From Caldilineaceae bacterium (GTDB taxonomy: Bacteria; Chloroflexota; Anaerolineae; Caldilineales; Caldilineaceae), in the NCBI GenBank assembly GCA_022842065.1, contig JALHQH010000062.1, positions 4,667 through 68,666 on the forward strand: a stretch of DNA of 64,000 nt, read 5' to 3'. Below are positions 43,084 through 52,200 of the stretch, one piece after another. How positions within the stretch are numbered: the stretch's first letter is position 1; each line of letters starts with the position of its first letter. The position numbers and the translations under genes were made by a program. A model generated the notes under the pieces. The model was not told the origin of the DNA. It saw only the letters and a program-made list of their open reading frames with translations, and did no database searches.

Positions 43084-43920
43084 TTACCTTTCTACCCACG
43101 GCAAGTAGGTTTTGTCCATCAGCTCGCCGGCCGTTTTTACCAGACCAAAGCGCACGGAGCCATCGTTGGTCGTCACGGCTGCGCTTTGACCCCTGTGTGT
43201 GCCCACCGAGGCGGGCAGGTCGCCGGCAAAGGTGATGAGGCTGGTGTCGGCTTGCCCGGCGGGGGGCACCTGGACGGTAAAGGTGATGTTGGCCAGCGGC
43301 CCATCGGGCAGGGTGATAAAGGGCAAGCTGAAATCGGCAAGCGCAATCTGAATGCGCTGATTGTCAACGACCATGACACTAGCGGCAACGCCCTCCGGCA
43401 AGGCTAAAGCTGATGGCGTCGGGAATGCCGTTGCCGTCGCGGTCAGTGGGGTCAAGCTGTAGAACGGCCGGATCAAAGGTGATGGCAAAGACCGCCGCGG
43501 CCGTCGCATTGCCATTTGCCATAAAGTTTACCGGCACGGTCACCAGGTTGCCCGGCTGCACGCGCAGATCATCGGGAATGGTCAGCGTTGCCGGGGCGGC
43601 TGACGTACTGCTGGCGATGCTGTCGCCGCGATGACAGGCGTCTTGGCCCTGGAAGATCGTCAACACGGTACAGAGGATGTCACCGGCGTCAATCTGTTGA
43701 TCCAGATTCGCGTCACACCCTTGTGGGCTGCCGACAAAGGTGCCACCGGGGGCAGCGTGGCCAATGCTCAACGCTAGGGCCAGCGCGTGGAGGGTAACGG
43801 GGATGTCAAGGTTGGACTCATCCCAATCATTGCTGCGCACCCGCAGGATGGCGCGGTATTCGCCATCGACAATTTCTGGCGCACCCGCATCGATGGTGAC
43901 AGCGATGGTCTGTACGCGTC
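43084..43920 (-). pseudogene. C-terminal remnant of a second fungalysin (M36) gene
   Basis: The stretch repeats the 3' end of the intact M36 gene (49310-50660), keeping the cohesin-like end, the dockerin-like part (CDANLDQQIDAGDILCTVLT) and the YLPWVER tail. It has a one-base insertion near 43402 that splits the frame and an internal loss of about 530 bp before the APGGTF segment. Homology ends at about 43918. It cannot make a functional protein. Confidence 0.88.
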
Positions 43921-44030
43921 AACAGTGATCTTCCAGGTTAGATGAGTGTCAAGTTTTTCCCCGTGGGGGATTTTTTTGCTGCGCTCAAAACTGCCACTGC
44001 AGTTGGGGACGGGATCGCTGTTGTTGTCGT

Positions 44031-44177
44031 CTACGTATCACGGACATTCGTGCCGGTATCGTTGCCATTCGTGATGAGCGGCAAGTAGATCTGAGCTGAG
44101 ACGATTTGCAACGTTGCCAGCGCGGCCAATACCAGCAGCGATAGAGCGATCAAGGGTCTTCTATAGATGGAAAACAT
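44031..44177 (-). CDS. 48-residue orphan secretion leader ORF (possible gene stump)
   Basis: GGAGGTGTAAT precedes ATG 44177. The product is a signal peptide (LIALSLLVLAALATLQIVSA) followed by QIYLPLITNGND and a stop at 44031. After the stop, a shifted frame continues with DDNNSDPVPNCSGSFE, so this looks like the start of a larger secreted-protein gene cut off by a frameshift and by the M36 remnant. Confidence 0.5.
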   Translation of the reverse strand: MFSIYRRPLIALSLLVLAALATLQIVSAQIYLPLITNGNDTGTNVRDT

Positions 44178-44340
44178 ATTACACCTCCTCGCTTTCCTAA
44201 ATAGCACCCAAAAAACTCAGGATTGTCTTGTTCTTGGCATTGTACTGCCGCTATACCCACGAGCAGCACAAGAAAGTACCATTATCCCCTGTAAAACGTG
44301 TACCTTCTTGGCGCTCGTTGGTATACAGCCACAATCGGTA

Positions 44341-47300
44341 TTACTTCGTACTAATCACCGGCAGATAGACAAGGTGTTGCCGTGCAGGCTGTGATCCGCA
44401 GTTGGTCTTAACATCAAAGCTTGCGGAACCGATGGCCACATTACCCAGCGCATCCGTCACCTCCGCCCGCACCGTATACACACCACAGGTTAGATAAGAA
44501 TGGCCGACTTCCGGCATCAAGTAGGGTGTACTATAACTGCTGCCATCGCCAAAGTCCCAGCGATAACTAACTGCGGCAGGGGCAGTTTGCGCCGCCTGTA
44601 CAGCGCTGGGCGCCAGCGTCGCCTTAAAGAAGGTCATGTTGCTTGCGGTGATGGAGAGCGGTGTCGTATTACTGATCGTGACCTGCCCCGGCTCGGACCA
44701 GGCCCAATTTAGGAACGTACCCAGTAATTCGGAACGGTTGGTCGGCGTAATGCCAAAGGTCGCGCTAAAGTTGTTGCTGACGCCTTCAAGCCCAAAGCTG
44801 GCATAGACGCTGCGCCCGCTATAGAACACACCGGCGCGTTCGAGTGAAGGCTGGTGCCGATTGGCCAGGGTTACATAGCCGTTATAGCGCTTGCTCACCC
44901 CTGGGTAACTGAACAACGGCACACTGGTGAAGTGCGATTCGGGCTCCAACCCATAGGGGTCTTCCTGGCCATTGTGCCAGTGGTTGTCTAGCTCGTCGAT
45001 GGAAGGTTGATTCGCGCGCTCGGCTGGCTCAACCTGACCACGGATTTCGCCAGCACCGTTCACCGTCGTGCGTACGTTGATGTAGAGCAGGTCATCCAGC
45101 ATCTGGTTGACTTCTGTCACCGTCAAGCTGGGGGTCACTATGCCGGTGATGGTCAGGCTGTCGGTGACCAATATCGGTAGGGTCAGATTGGCACTTGTGG
45201 CAAGGTCGCGCATGACAGCGCCCGCTGTCCCGGCGGCTCCGACCTGGATATACACACCAGTGACCGTGATCGGCGTGGTTGGCGTCGGCACAACGGTCAC
45301 CGCAAATGCTAGGCGCTGCTGATCAATATCGTAGTGCAGCGCAAATTCGCCAGTCGTCTCCGTCGTTACGGGGGGAGTTTCAGCTACTCCCGTCAGATCG
45401 CCCGTTGCATCGTACTGGCGCGGCGCAGTGAGATCCACCCGCATCGTGCGGAAGGCAGCGGGCGTTTCGCCAGGCGGCAGCAACAACTGACTGGGCGTAT
45501 TCTGGCCGGTGAGACTGTTTTGAATCCAATTGGCGCTCAGTTGATAGGTGTAGACAAAGACTGGTTGATCCGGGTCAGTCTGATCAGCGCCCCAGGTCGC
45601 GGCCAGATTTTGCCCCATGACGATCACTGTACCGCCGTGGTTGAGATATTCGGTCAAGCTGTTGTTATCGACGGGGCTTAGATTGTTATCGCCGCTAAAG
45701 AGCACGATGGCCTTGTAGCCAGTGAGCATTGCCGCGCTGGGCAGTGCTTCAGTATCGTAGTCAAGCACCGCATAGGCGTACCCTAGCTCATCGAGGGCAT
45801 TGGTGTAATACCAACGATAATCTTCGTTAGGGAAGCCGAAAGCGGGGCCAAGCGTGCTAAAGTCATTGTCGATCAACAACACATCGGCCAGGGGTATGGC
45901 CGGGATGACGCGCGCCCAGGCCGCCAGGTGCGCATCGTGCGCGGGGCCATCCATCACGATATAGCCCTGGTTATCGCCCATGCCGGCACTAGTAGCCACG
46001 TCGAAGTTGACCACAACTTGCTTAGTTTCCCCCGGATTCAAGGTGAGCGATGTAGGGTTAACCGTGAAGCCGGCCAAAGGGACGGTCTGCGTGAAACCAC
46101 TGCCGGTAAAGCGCGTGCTGAGCGTGTATAGCTCGGCTGCATTCGCCACGCTGGTCACCGTGACGGTGATCGTCTTTTGGGAACCTGACACGACCAAACC
46201 ATAGCTCAAGCTGGGGGGGCTGAGGATCACGCCAGGATCGGCGGCTTGCGCTAGATCAAGGCGGCCGGCCCCCATGTCGAGCGGCTGTGCGGGGGTCACA
46301 CCATCGGTCAGATAGATGTCGATGTACTTAGCGGTCGACATCAGTGCCGATTTAATGGCCGCATTTGACCAGGTCGGATGGATCTGGCGCAGCAGCGCGG
46401 CCGCGCCGGCCACATGGGGTGAGGCCATCGAAGTCCCTGATACCTGGCCATACCCAAAATGACGCGCCTCACCGGTCACGCCTTCGGTGTAGCCTTGTGA
46501 CAAGATGTTGACGCCTGGTGCAGCAATGTCGGGTTTCAACGTATTGCCCACCCCGGGACCGCGGCTGCTAAAGGCGGCAATCAGATCAGGCGCAGAACCT
46601 GCCTGGTAAATCGACGTGTCAAAACGCAGGATGGAAGCCGCCGCCCCATTATCGCTATAGAAGTTGACCATGGCTTCGCCGTTGCTGTTGCCGACAAAAA
46701 CCGCAGCGATCGTAACCTGGTCGCCGACCGCACCGGGCGCCATACCGAGCAATTCGTCACCACCGTCTGCGCTGTTGTAGACAACAACAAACGCTGCTCC
46801 AGCCTGCTCGGCGTTCAGCACCTTGAGACCAAATTCACAACTGCCACGGCGAATCAGGGCGGCTTTGCCGGTAAAGGTTCCTGCCGGCCAGGGATCGCAG
46901 CCGAGGACGTTGGCTGGATCGACAGCAGCGGATGGCAAATATAGATAGTCAAACACCTGCCCAACCGGTGGCGTTGCCCCAAAGCCTGCCATGATGAAGG
47001 CAAATGCTTGCAGCGTCGGGCTATCTTTCACCCCCAGGCGGCCGGCCGCTAGCGTACCGCCGGTCGTGCTGGCAGCCACGTTGATATAGTCCGGCGCGGG
47101 GTGGTCGTTGGTGCCCAGGTTGGGGCCACTGTTGCCATTCGACAAGGCGACAAAGACGCCGGCCAGCCAGGCGTTGCGCAACGCTTGATCGACCGGATCG
47201 AACGGGCCACCGCTGCTGATCGGGCCGCTGCCCCAGGAGTTATTAACCACGTCGGCGCCATCTTTGACTATATCCTCCAGGGCTGCCAGCATTTCGGTGG

Positions 47301-48252
47301 TATAGGAGCTTTCATTGGCGTTGACACTGGCATAGAAGACACGATAGCTCATGATATAGGCGTGTGGCACCACGCCGCTGATGGCGCCGACATTGAACCC
47401 TTGATCGGTGGCAGTGACAATGCCACCGGCCGCAATCCCGGCGGTATGCACGCCATGCGGTGTGCCGTTTTGGCCCGGCCAAGGATTTTCGTCGCCCGGT
47501 GCAGGTGGATCCCAAGGGCGGAAATAGGCGCGTGACGCGATGATCTTGCCGTTATTATTGGCTGTCAATCCGAGTCCATTGGTGCCATAACCAGGTGGAT
47601 AGTGATAGCCTGCACCACTAAACATAGGGGCATCATGGTGTACACCGCCATCGATTGAAGCGAGCTTCACACCCGCCCCCCCATTGGCGCGTCCACCTAC
47701 GGCTGCACTATTCCACAACACAGGCGCATTGATCAGCGCCGTGCTGGTGTAGAGATCCGTGTGATAGGGAACATCAAGGTAAACCGCCTTGACATTGGGC
47801 AATCCTTCAAGAACGTGGCGGGCTGTTTCGCGATCCATAGAACCAACATCGACAGAGAGACCATTGAACAACACCTGATAGGTCGCCGCTTTTGCAGCGC
47901 CAAGTTCATCGATATAAGTGCTGACGGTGGCCGCGTTCAAAGTCGCCTGCATGTTGCTCACAAATGTGGCTTGTTCCGCCTGGAGCTGGCTAATATAGGC
48001 TTGCGCTGTGGTCGCGTTAGCATCAAGCCTACCGTTAGCGGCTGCCGCACCCACCAGCCCTTGAAAAGCCACCGCCAGCGGTGGTGTTTGTAGTTGTACG
48101 ATCAAGCGGGGCGATGTGTTAGGCAGCCCTGAGGCAGTGCGGGGACCGTCGGTGATGGTCGGTGGCCGCACTTCAGCCGATGCCAGTGGTGCGCACACTA
48201 AACCAAGCACAATCACGACTACAGCAACGATGGAACGTCGGGTTCGCAGCAT
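44341..48252 (-). CDS. Secreted subtilase (S8 family) with PA, CHRD and PKD domains
   Basis: The 1303-residue protein has a signal peptide, an I9-like propeptide region, and a subtilisin domain with the triad Asp (LASIDGGVHH), His (GTPHGVHTAGIAAG) and Ser (GTSMASPHVAGAAALL). A PA insert is present (AALIRRGSCEFGLKVLNAEQ). A Fn3-like region, a CHRD-like region (LLYINVRTTVNGAGEIRGQV) and a PKD domain (YRWDFGDGSSYS, then YTVRAEVTDALGN) follow. It ends HLVYLPVISTK. It is an extracellular serine protease, probably for scavenging protein. AAAGGAGAACGCTTT precedes the ATG. It stands where the middle of the second M36 gene should be. Confidence 0.9.
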   Translation of the reverse strand: MLRTRRSIVAVVVIVLGLVCAPLASAEVRPPTITDGPRTASGLPNTSPRLIVQLQTPPLAVAFQGLVGAAAANGRLDANATTAQAYISQLQAEQATFVSNMQATLNAATVSTYIDELGAAKAATYQVLFNGLSVDVGSMDRETARHVLEGLPNVKAVYLDVPYHTDLYTSTALINAPVLWNSAAVGGRANGGAGVKLASIDGGVHHDAPMFSGAGYHYPPGYGTNGLGLTANNNGKIIASRAYFRPWDPPAPGDENPWPGQNGTPHGVHTAGIAAGGIVTATDQGFNVGAISGVVPHAYIMSYRVFYASVNANESSYTTEMLAALEDIVKDGADVVNNSWGSGPISSGGPFDPVDQALRNAWLAGVFVALSNGNSGPNLGTNDHPAPDYINVAASTTGGTLAAGRLGVKDSPTLQAFAFIMAGFGATPPVGQVFDYLYLPSAAVDPANVLGCDPWPAGTFTGKAALIRRGSCEFGLKVLNAEQAGAAFVVVYNSADGGDELLGMAPGAVGDQVTIAAVFVGNSNGEAMVNFYSDNGAAASILRFDTSIYQAGSAPDLIAAFSSRGPGVGNTLKPDIAAPGVNILSQGYTEGVTGEARHFGYGQVSGTSMASPHVAGAAALLRQIHPTWSNAAIKSALMSTAKYIDIYLTDGVTPAQPLDMGAGRLDLAQAADPGVILSPPSLSYGLVVSGSQKTITVTVTSVANAAELYTLSTRFTGSGFTQTVPLAGFTVNPTSLTLNPGETKQVVVNFDVATSAGMGDNQGYIVMDGPAHDAHLAAWARVIPAIPLADVLLIDNDFSTLGPAFGFPNEDYRWYYTNALDELGYAYAVLDYDTEALPSAAMLTGYKAIVLFSGDNNLSPVDNNSLTEYLNHGGTVIVMGQNLAATWGADQTDPDQPVFVYTYQLSANWIQNSLTGQNTPSQLLLPPGETPAAFRTMRVDLTAPRQYDATGDLTGVAETPPVTTETTGEFALHYDIDQQRLAFAVTVVPTPTTPITVTGVYIQVGAAGTAGAVMRDLATSANLTLPILVTDSLTITGIVTPSLTVTEVNQMLDDLLYINVRTTVNGAGEIRGQVEPAERANQPSIDELDNHWHNGQEDPYGLEPESHFTSVPLFSYPGVSKRYNGYVTLANRHQPSLERAGVFYSGRSVYASFGLEGVSNNFSATFGITPTNRSELLGTFLNWAWSEPGQVTISNTTPLSITASNMTFFKATLAPSAVQAAQTAPAAVSYRWDFGDGSSYSTPYLMPEVGHSYLTCGVYTVRAEVTDALGNVAIGSASFDVKTNCGSQPARQHLVYLPVISTK

Positions 48253-48278
48253 AAAGCGTTCTCCTTTACGGTAGAATA

Positions 48279-48515
48279 ACCGAGCCTTGTGGTCTGCTGC
48301 TGGAGATAATTTAGGGCAATCTCCACGGCGTCGCCACTGGTAGGGCCAGTCAAGAAACCACTTGCCCCTTGGTCAGGCGGTGGGGCAGGTTGGGCCGTGG
48401 CCGTTTCAGCGACAACTTCCGCCCCCCTTGCCCACAAGTGGCGCAGGGTGGCTTGCCCAAAGCTGATCAACAAGAGAAATAAGCCAATCAAGAGCAATAC
48501 AAATTGCCTTCGCAT
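48279..48515 (-). pseudogene. N-terminal remnant of a second fungalysin (M36) gene
   Basis: Codons 1-79 repeat the start of the intact M36 gene (signal peptide MRRQFVLLLIGLFLLLISFG and the region to QQQTTRLG) with few changes, and the GGGGAGGCCTT upstream of the ATG is kept. Homology breaks at ACCGAGCC (about 48279), after which the frame runs into the subtilase start. The signal peptide may still be translated as a 98-residue product. Confidence 0.85.
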
Positions 48516-48662
48516 AAGGCCTCCCCTCAGATGGAATAATGGCGCAATTCAGCGGCACACTGCAAGGCCAGCCTACTCCTCCAAAAAGACCCCCGCCTGT
48601 TCATATCCATAGGCCGTCAGCTTTGAAACAGCAAAATGTAGGCAGCAGCTAAGCTAGTTTCT

Positions 48663-48787
48663 GTTGCGAAAACGCTTGATCACCGCTAAGGCCACGAAGG
48701 CCGCAAAGTTTCGCCAAGGATTTTCTCTGGCGAGTCTTTGCGTTCTTTGCGCTCTTGGCGGTAGAAATCGCGTTTCGCAACAAGAAC
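48663..48787. repeat. Long imperfect inverted repeat (TTGCGAAAACG ... CGTTTCGCAA)
   Basis: TTGCGAAAACGCTTGATCAC near 48664 and GAAATCGCGTTTCGCAA at 48766-48782 enclose inner pairs with GGCAAAGA/TCTTTGCG-type sequence. A similar 'GCGCTCTTGGCG' element lies at 59218-59290. Confidence 0.65.
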
Positions 48788-48799
48788 TAAACTAGCCAA

Positions 48800-49157
48800 C
48801 AAGCGGAAAATAGCCAGGATCAGCGCTGGTTTGATGGTGCGTAAACGGGTTTCGCAGCGAAAAAATTACAGCCTCCTTCGGCTAGGTTGGCGACCATCCG
48901 CGCCGCAAAGGCCGCGCGCCAGCCAAGCTTTGCGAATAGACGCCCGTGCGTTGAGCGGTCCAACGCAACGGTACGCAGGAGGACTATGTGCGCGTGCACA
49001 CAGAGGAGGAGCGTAAAGTGGTTAACTATTTGTTAGTATATGATATAATGGACGGTCCAGCACCCCCCAGGTGGTGGAACAATTTCCTAGTCAGTTGGAC
49101 AGTAAAGTGGCACAGCCCCAACCCTGCCTGACAGCGGGTGTGTTGTGCCACTTTACT
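48800..49157. repeat. Intergenic module, copy B (of three)
   Basis: About 350 bp closely matching copy C (54692-54996), plus the hairpin shared with copy A: TAAAGTGGCACA (49103-49114) with TGTGCCACTTTA (49144-49155). On the plus strand it has TATAAT (near 49043) preceded by TTAACT at about 16 bp. Confidence 0.85.
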
Positions 49158-49291
49158 AGAGCTTATACCGATTTGTTTGTACACCTGTGAGAGGATGACA
49201 GGATGACCGGATGAATAATCGCTGTCATCTTGTCATCCTCTCAGACGACAGAATTAAATCGGTATAGGCTCCACGCTCTTGTCTGCGATCG

Positions 49292-52200
49292 TTACCTTTC
49301 TACCCACGGTAAGTAGGTTTTGTCCGTCAGTTCCTCGGCGGCTCTCCCCAGCCCAAAGTGCACGGACCCATCGTTGGTCGTCACGGCTGCGCTTTGACCC
49401 CTGTGTGTGCCCACCGAGGCGGGCAGGTCGCCGGCAAAGGTGATGAGGCTGGTGTCGGCTTGCCCGGCGGGGGGCACCTGGACGGTAAAGGTGATGTTGG
49501 CCAGCGGCCCATCGGGCAGGGTGATAAAGGGCAAGCTGAAATCGGCAAGCGCAATCTGAATGCGCTGATTGTCAACGACCATGACGCTGGCGGCAACGCC
49601 CTCCGGCAAGGGTAAGCTGATGGCGTCGGGAATGCCGTTGCCGTCGCGGTCAGTGGGGTCAAGCTGTAGATAGGTTGGATCAAAGGTGATGGCAAAGACC
49701 GCCGCGGCCGTCGCATTGCCATTTGCCATAAAGTTTACCGGTACCGTCACCTGGTTGCCCGGCTGCACGCACAGATCATCGGGAATGGTCAGTGTTGCCG
49801 GGGTGGCTGACGTACTGCTGGCGATGTTGTCGCTGCGATGACAGGCACCTTGGCCCTGGAAGATCGTCAACACCGTGCAGAGAATGTCACCGGCGTCAAT
49901 CTGTTGATCCAGGTTCGCGTCACACCCTTGGGGGCTACCGGCAAAGGTGCCACCGGGGGCATCGAGCCAGAAGGTCCCGTCGCCATCAAAAAGTTCCAAC
50001 ACACAAGAGATGCCATCGGCGGCATTGACAACGCCATCCTGGTTACAGTCACCGGGGAGCCCCGTCTGAATTTCCACTGCACCCTCCACCAACCGCACAG
50101 GGCGCGCAACCCCGTTGAGATCACTCAATGAGGCTGGCAGTGCAGTGCTGAAGCCAACGCGGATCACTAGCGGTGTCGGCTGTGGCTGACAACTTGCAGT
50201 GAAGTCAAGCGTCAACAGCGCGCCGTCAGGCAAGGCCGTGAGCGGCGGGGTCAGGTCGCCGATGAAGAGATCGAGTTCGCTGTTGACATCGCTGAGGTCC
50301 GCATGGGCCACCAGCTCAAAGCCTGGCGGGGTCGTCAGCGTGATCGCATCCGGAATGCCGTTGTTGTCGGCATCGGCTGGATCAAAGTGCAGACATTGTT
50401 CGTCAAAATCGATCGAGAAGGCCGTGGCCGCAATCGCCAAGCCATTGCTGCGGAAGTTGATCGGCAGCTGGACCGGCCGCCCAAAGTAGCTCTGGGCGCG
50501 GCCAATGCTCAGCGCTGGGGCTATTGCGTGGAGGGTAACAGGGATGTCAAGGCTGGACTCATCCCGATCATTGCTGCGCACCCGCAGGATGGCGCGGTAT
50601 TCGCCATCGACAATCTCTGGCGCACCCGCATCGATGGTGACAGCGATGGTTTGTACGCCTTCAACCGCCACAGTGCCCGTGACGGGGGTGGCGGAGAGCC
50701 ACGCGGCATCAATGCCGACCTGCGTCTGTAGCCAGATAATGCTGTTATGCACCACCAGGTCAACATCGCCGGTCCACGAAAAGCCATCGGCCAGGAAGGT
50801 ATTTAAGGCGACAACCCGTCCTTTCGTCGCCACAAACTCATCATCGCTCCACGCCGCCACTAGTTCGGCATCCGGTGCCAGTTCCATGACTTGCCGGAAA
50901 TAGTCGCTTGCTTGATCCACGCCCTGCATAATCGGATGGGTGGCATTGAAGTCGCCCAAGGCAGCAAAGGTGAACCAGTCGCCGCTGCCGATCAGTGGGC
51001 TGTACCCCTCGCTGACCCAACGGCCTTGTAAACCCCAGCCGTTGCCGGAGGCATCGTAGAAGGTGGCCACCGTCTGAATCACGGTGCCGCCATCATCCAC
51101 ATACGCGGCCAACCGATTGCCCACGTCGGTCGGACTGGCAAAGGCGTTATTGGCGATCACAATGATCGTATCATAGGCCGCCAACTGTGCCGGCGTGGGT
51201 GTGTCCAGGCGCGCATCGTAAATATCTATCTGACCCAGATCAGTATAAGTCGCCAAGATCGCCTGAATCTGCAAGACATCGGCGGTGGCCAGGAGCAGGA
51301 CATTGGGGTTGCCCTGCGTGTCTATCATGCGTGAGCCGGTTAACCCAGCGCGCTTGGGAACGGTCACCGCCGTTGTCTGTGCGTTTAGCCGGTCACCGGC
51401 ATAACTGACCGCTGTGGGCGTGGTCGGTTGACCAGCCATCGCCTGGGGCAGGGTAGTCGTCGGCGCGTCGCTCGCTGTGAGTGCAGCAGCGGTCAGGGCC
51501 GTTGTTTGTTGTGCTAATTCAGTCAAGGCAAAACGTAGCGGCGCTGTGCCACTGTTGGTAATGGTCAAGGTGTGTACGACCTTGGCACCGACGTTGAGGG
51601 TCGCTTCAATCACCAGTGGGGTCACGTCGATTTCAGGGGTTTTGATTACTTGATTCTGGCTGGTGGCGGTGGTGCTCAAGCCTTCGTTGCTGGTCAGTGT
51701 TGCACTGTTCATCACCGCTTGCGTCACAATGAGCTGCACATCATCCAGATACCAGCCACGCGCCGTCGCCGAGCCATCAGCATGGAAGGCAAAGCGCAGC
51801 CAGATGCGCTGACCAGCATAGGCCGACAAATCCGCCGTAACTTCATGCCATTGATTGCTGCTTTGGCTAGCACTCCAAACCCGGCTGAAGTTGACGCCAT
51901 CCGTGGCGACAAGCGCTTCTACCCTATCACAACAGCTTTCATACACTTCCCAGCTCATAAACTTGAGCGTCACCTTGCCATCCGGCAGGGTAATCGGGTT
52001 GACGGTGGTCAATTCACCACTGCTGTTATCGGTGTAGAGACAGTCGGGCGCTTGCCCATAGTACCAACTGTGGGTGGGGCTGGCACTGTTGCCGCAAGGA
52101 TCGGTGTCAGCTTGCAGATGCCAAAGCCCTGTCGCTGCCCAATTAGTGCCGCCATTTTCCATATCATCCAAGAAGAGTGCCACCGGATCGGGATAAGCAC

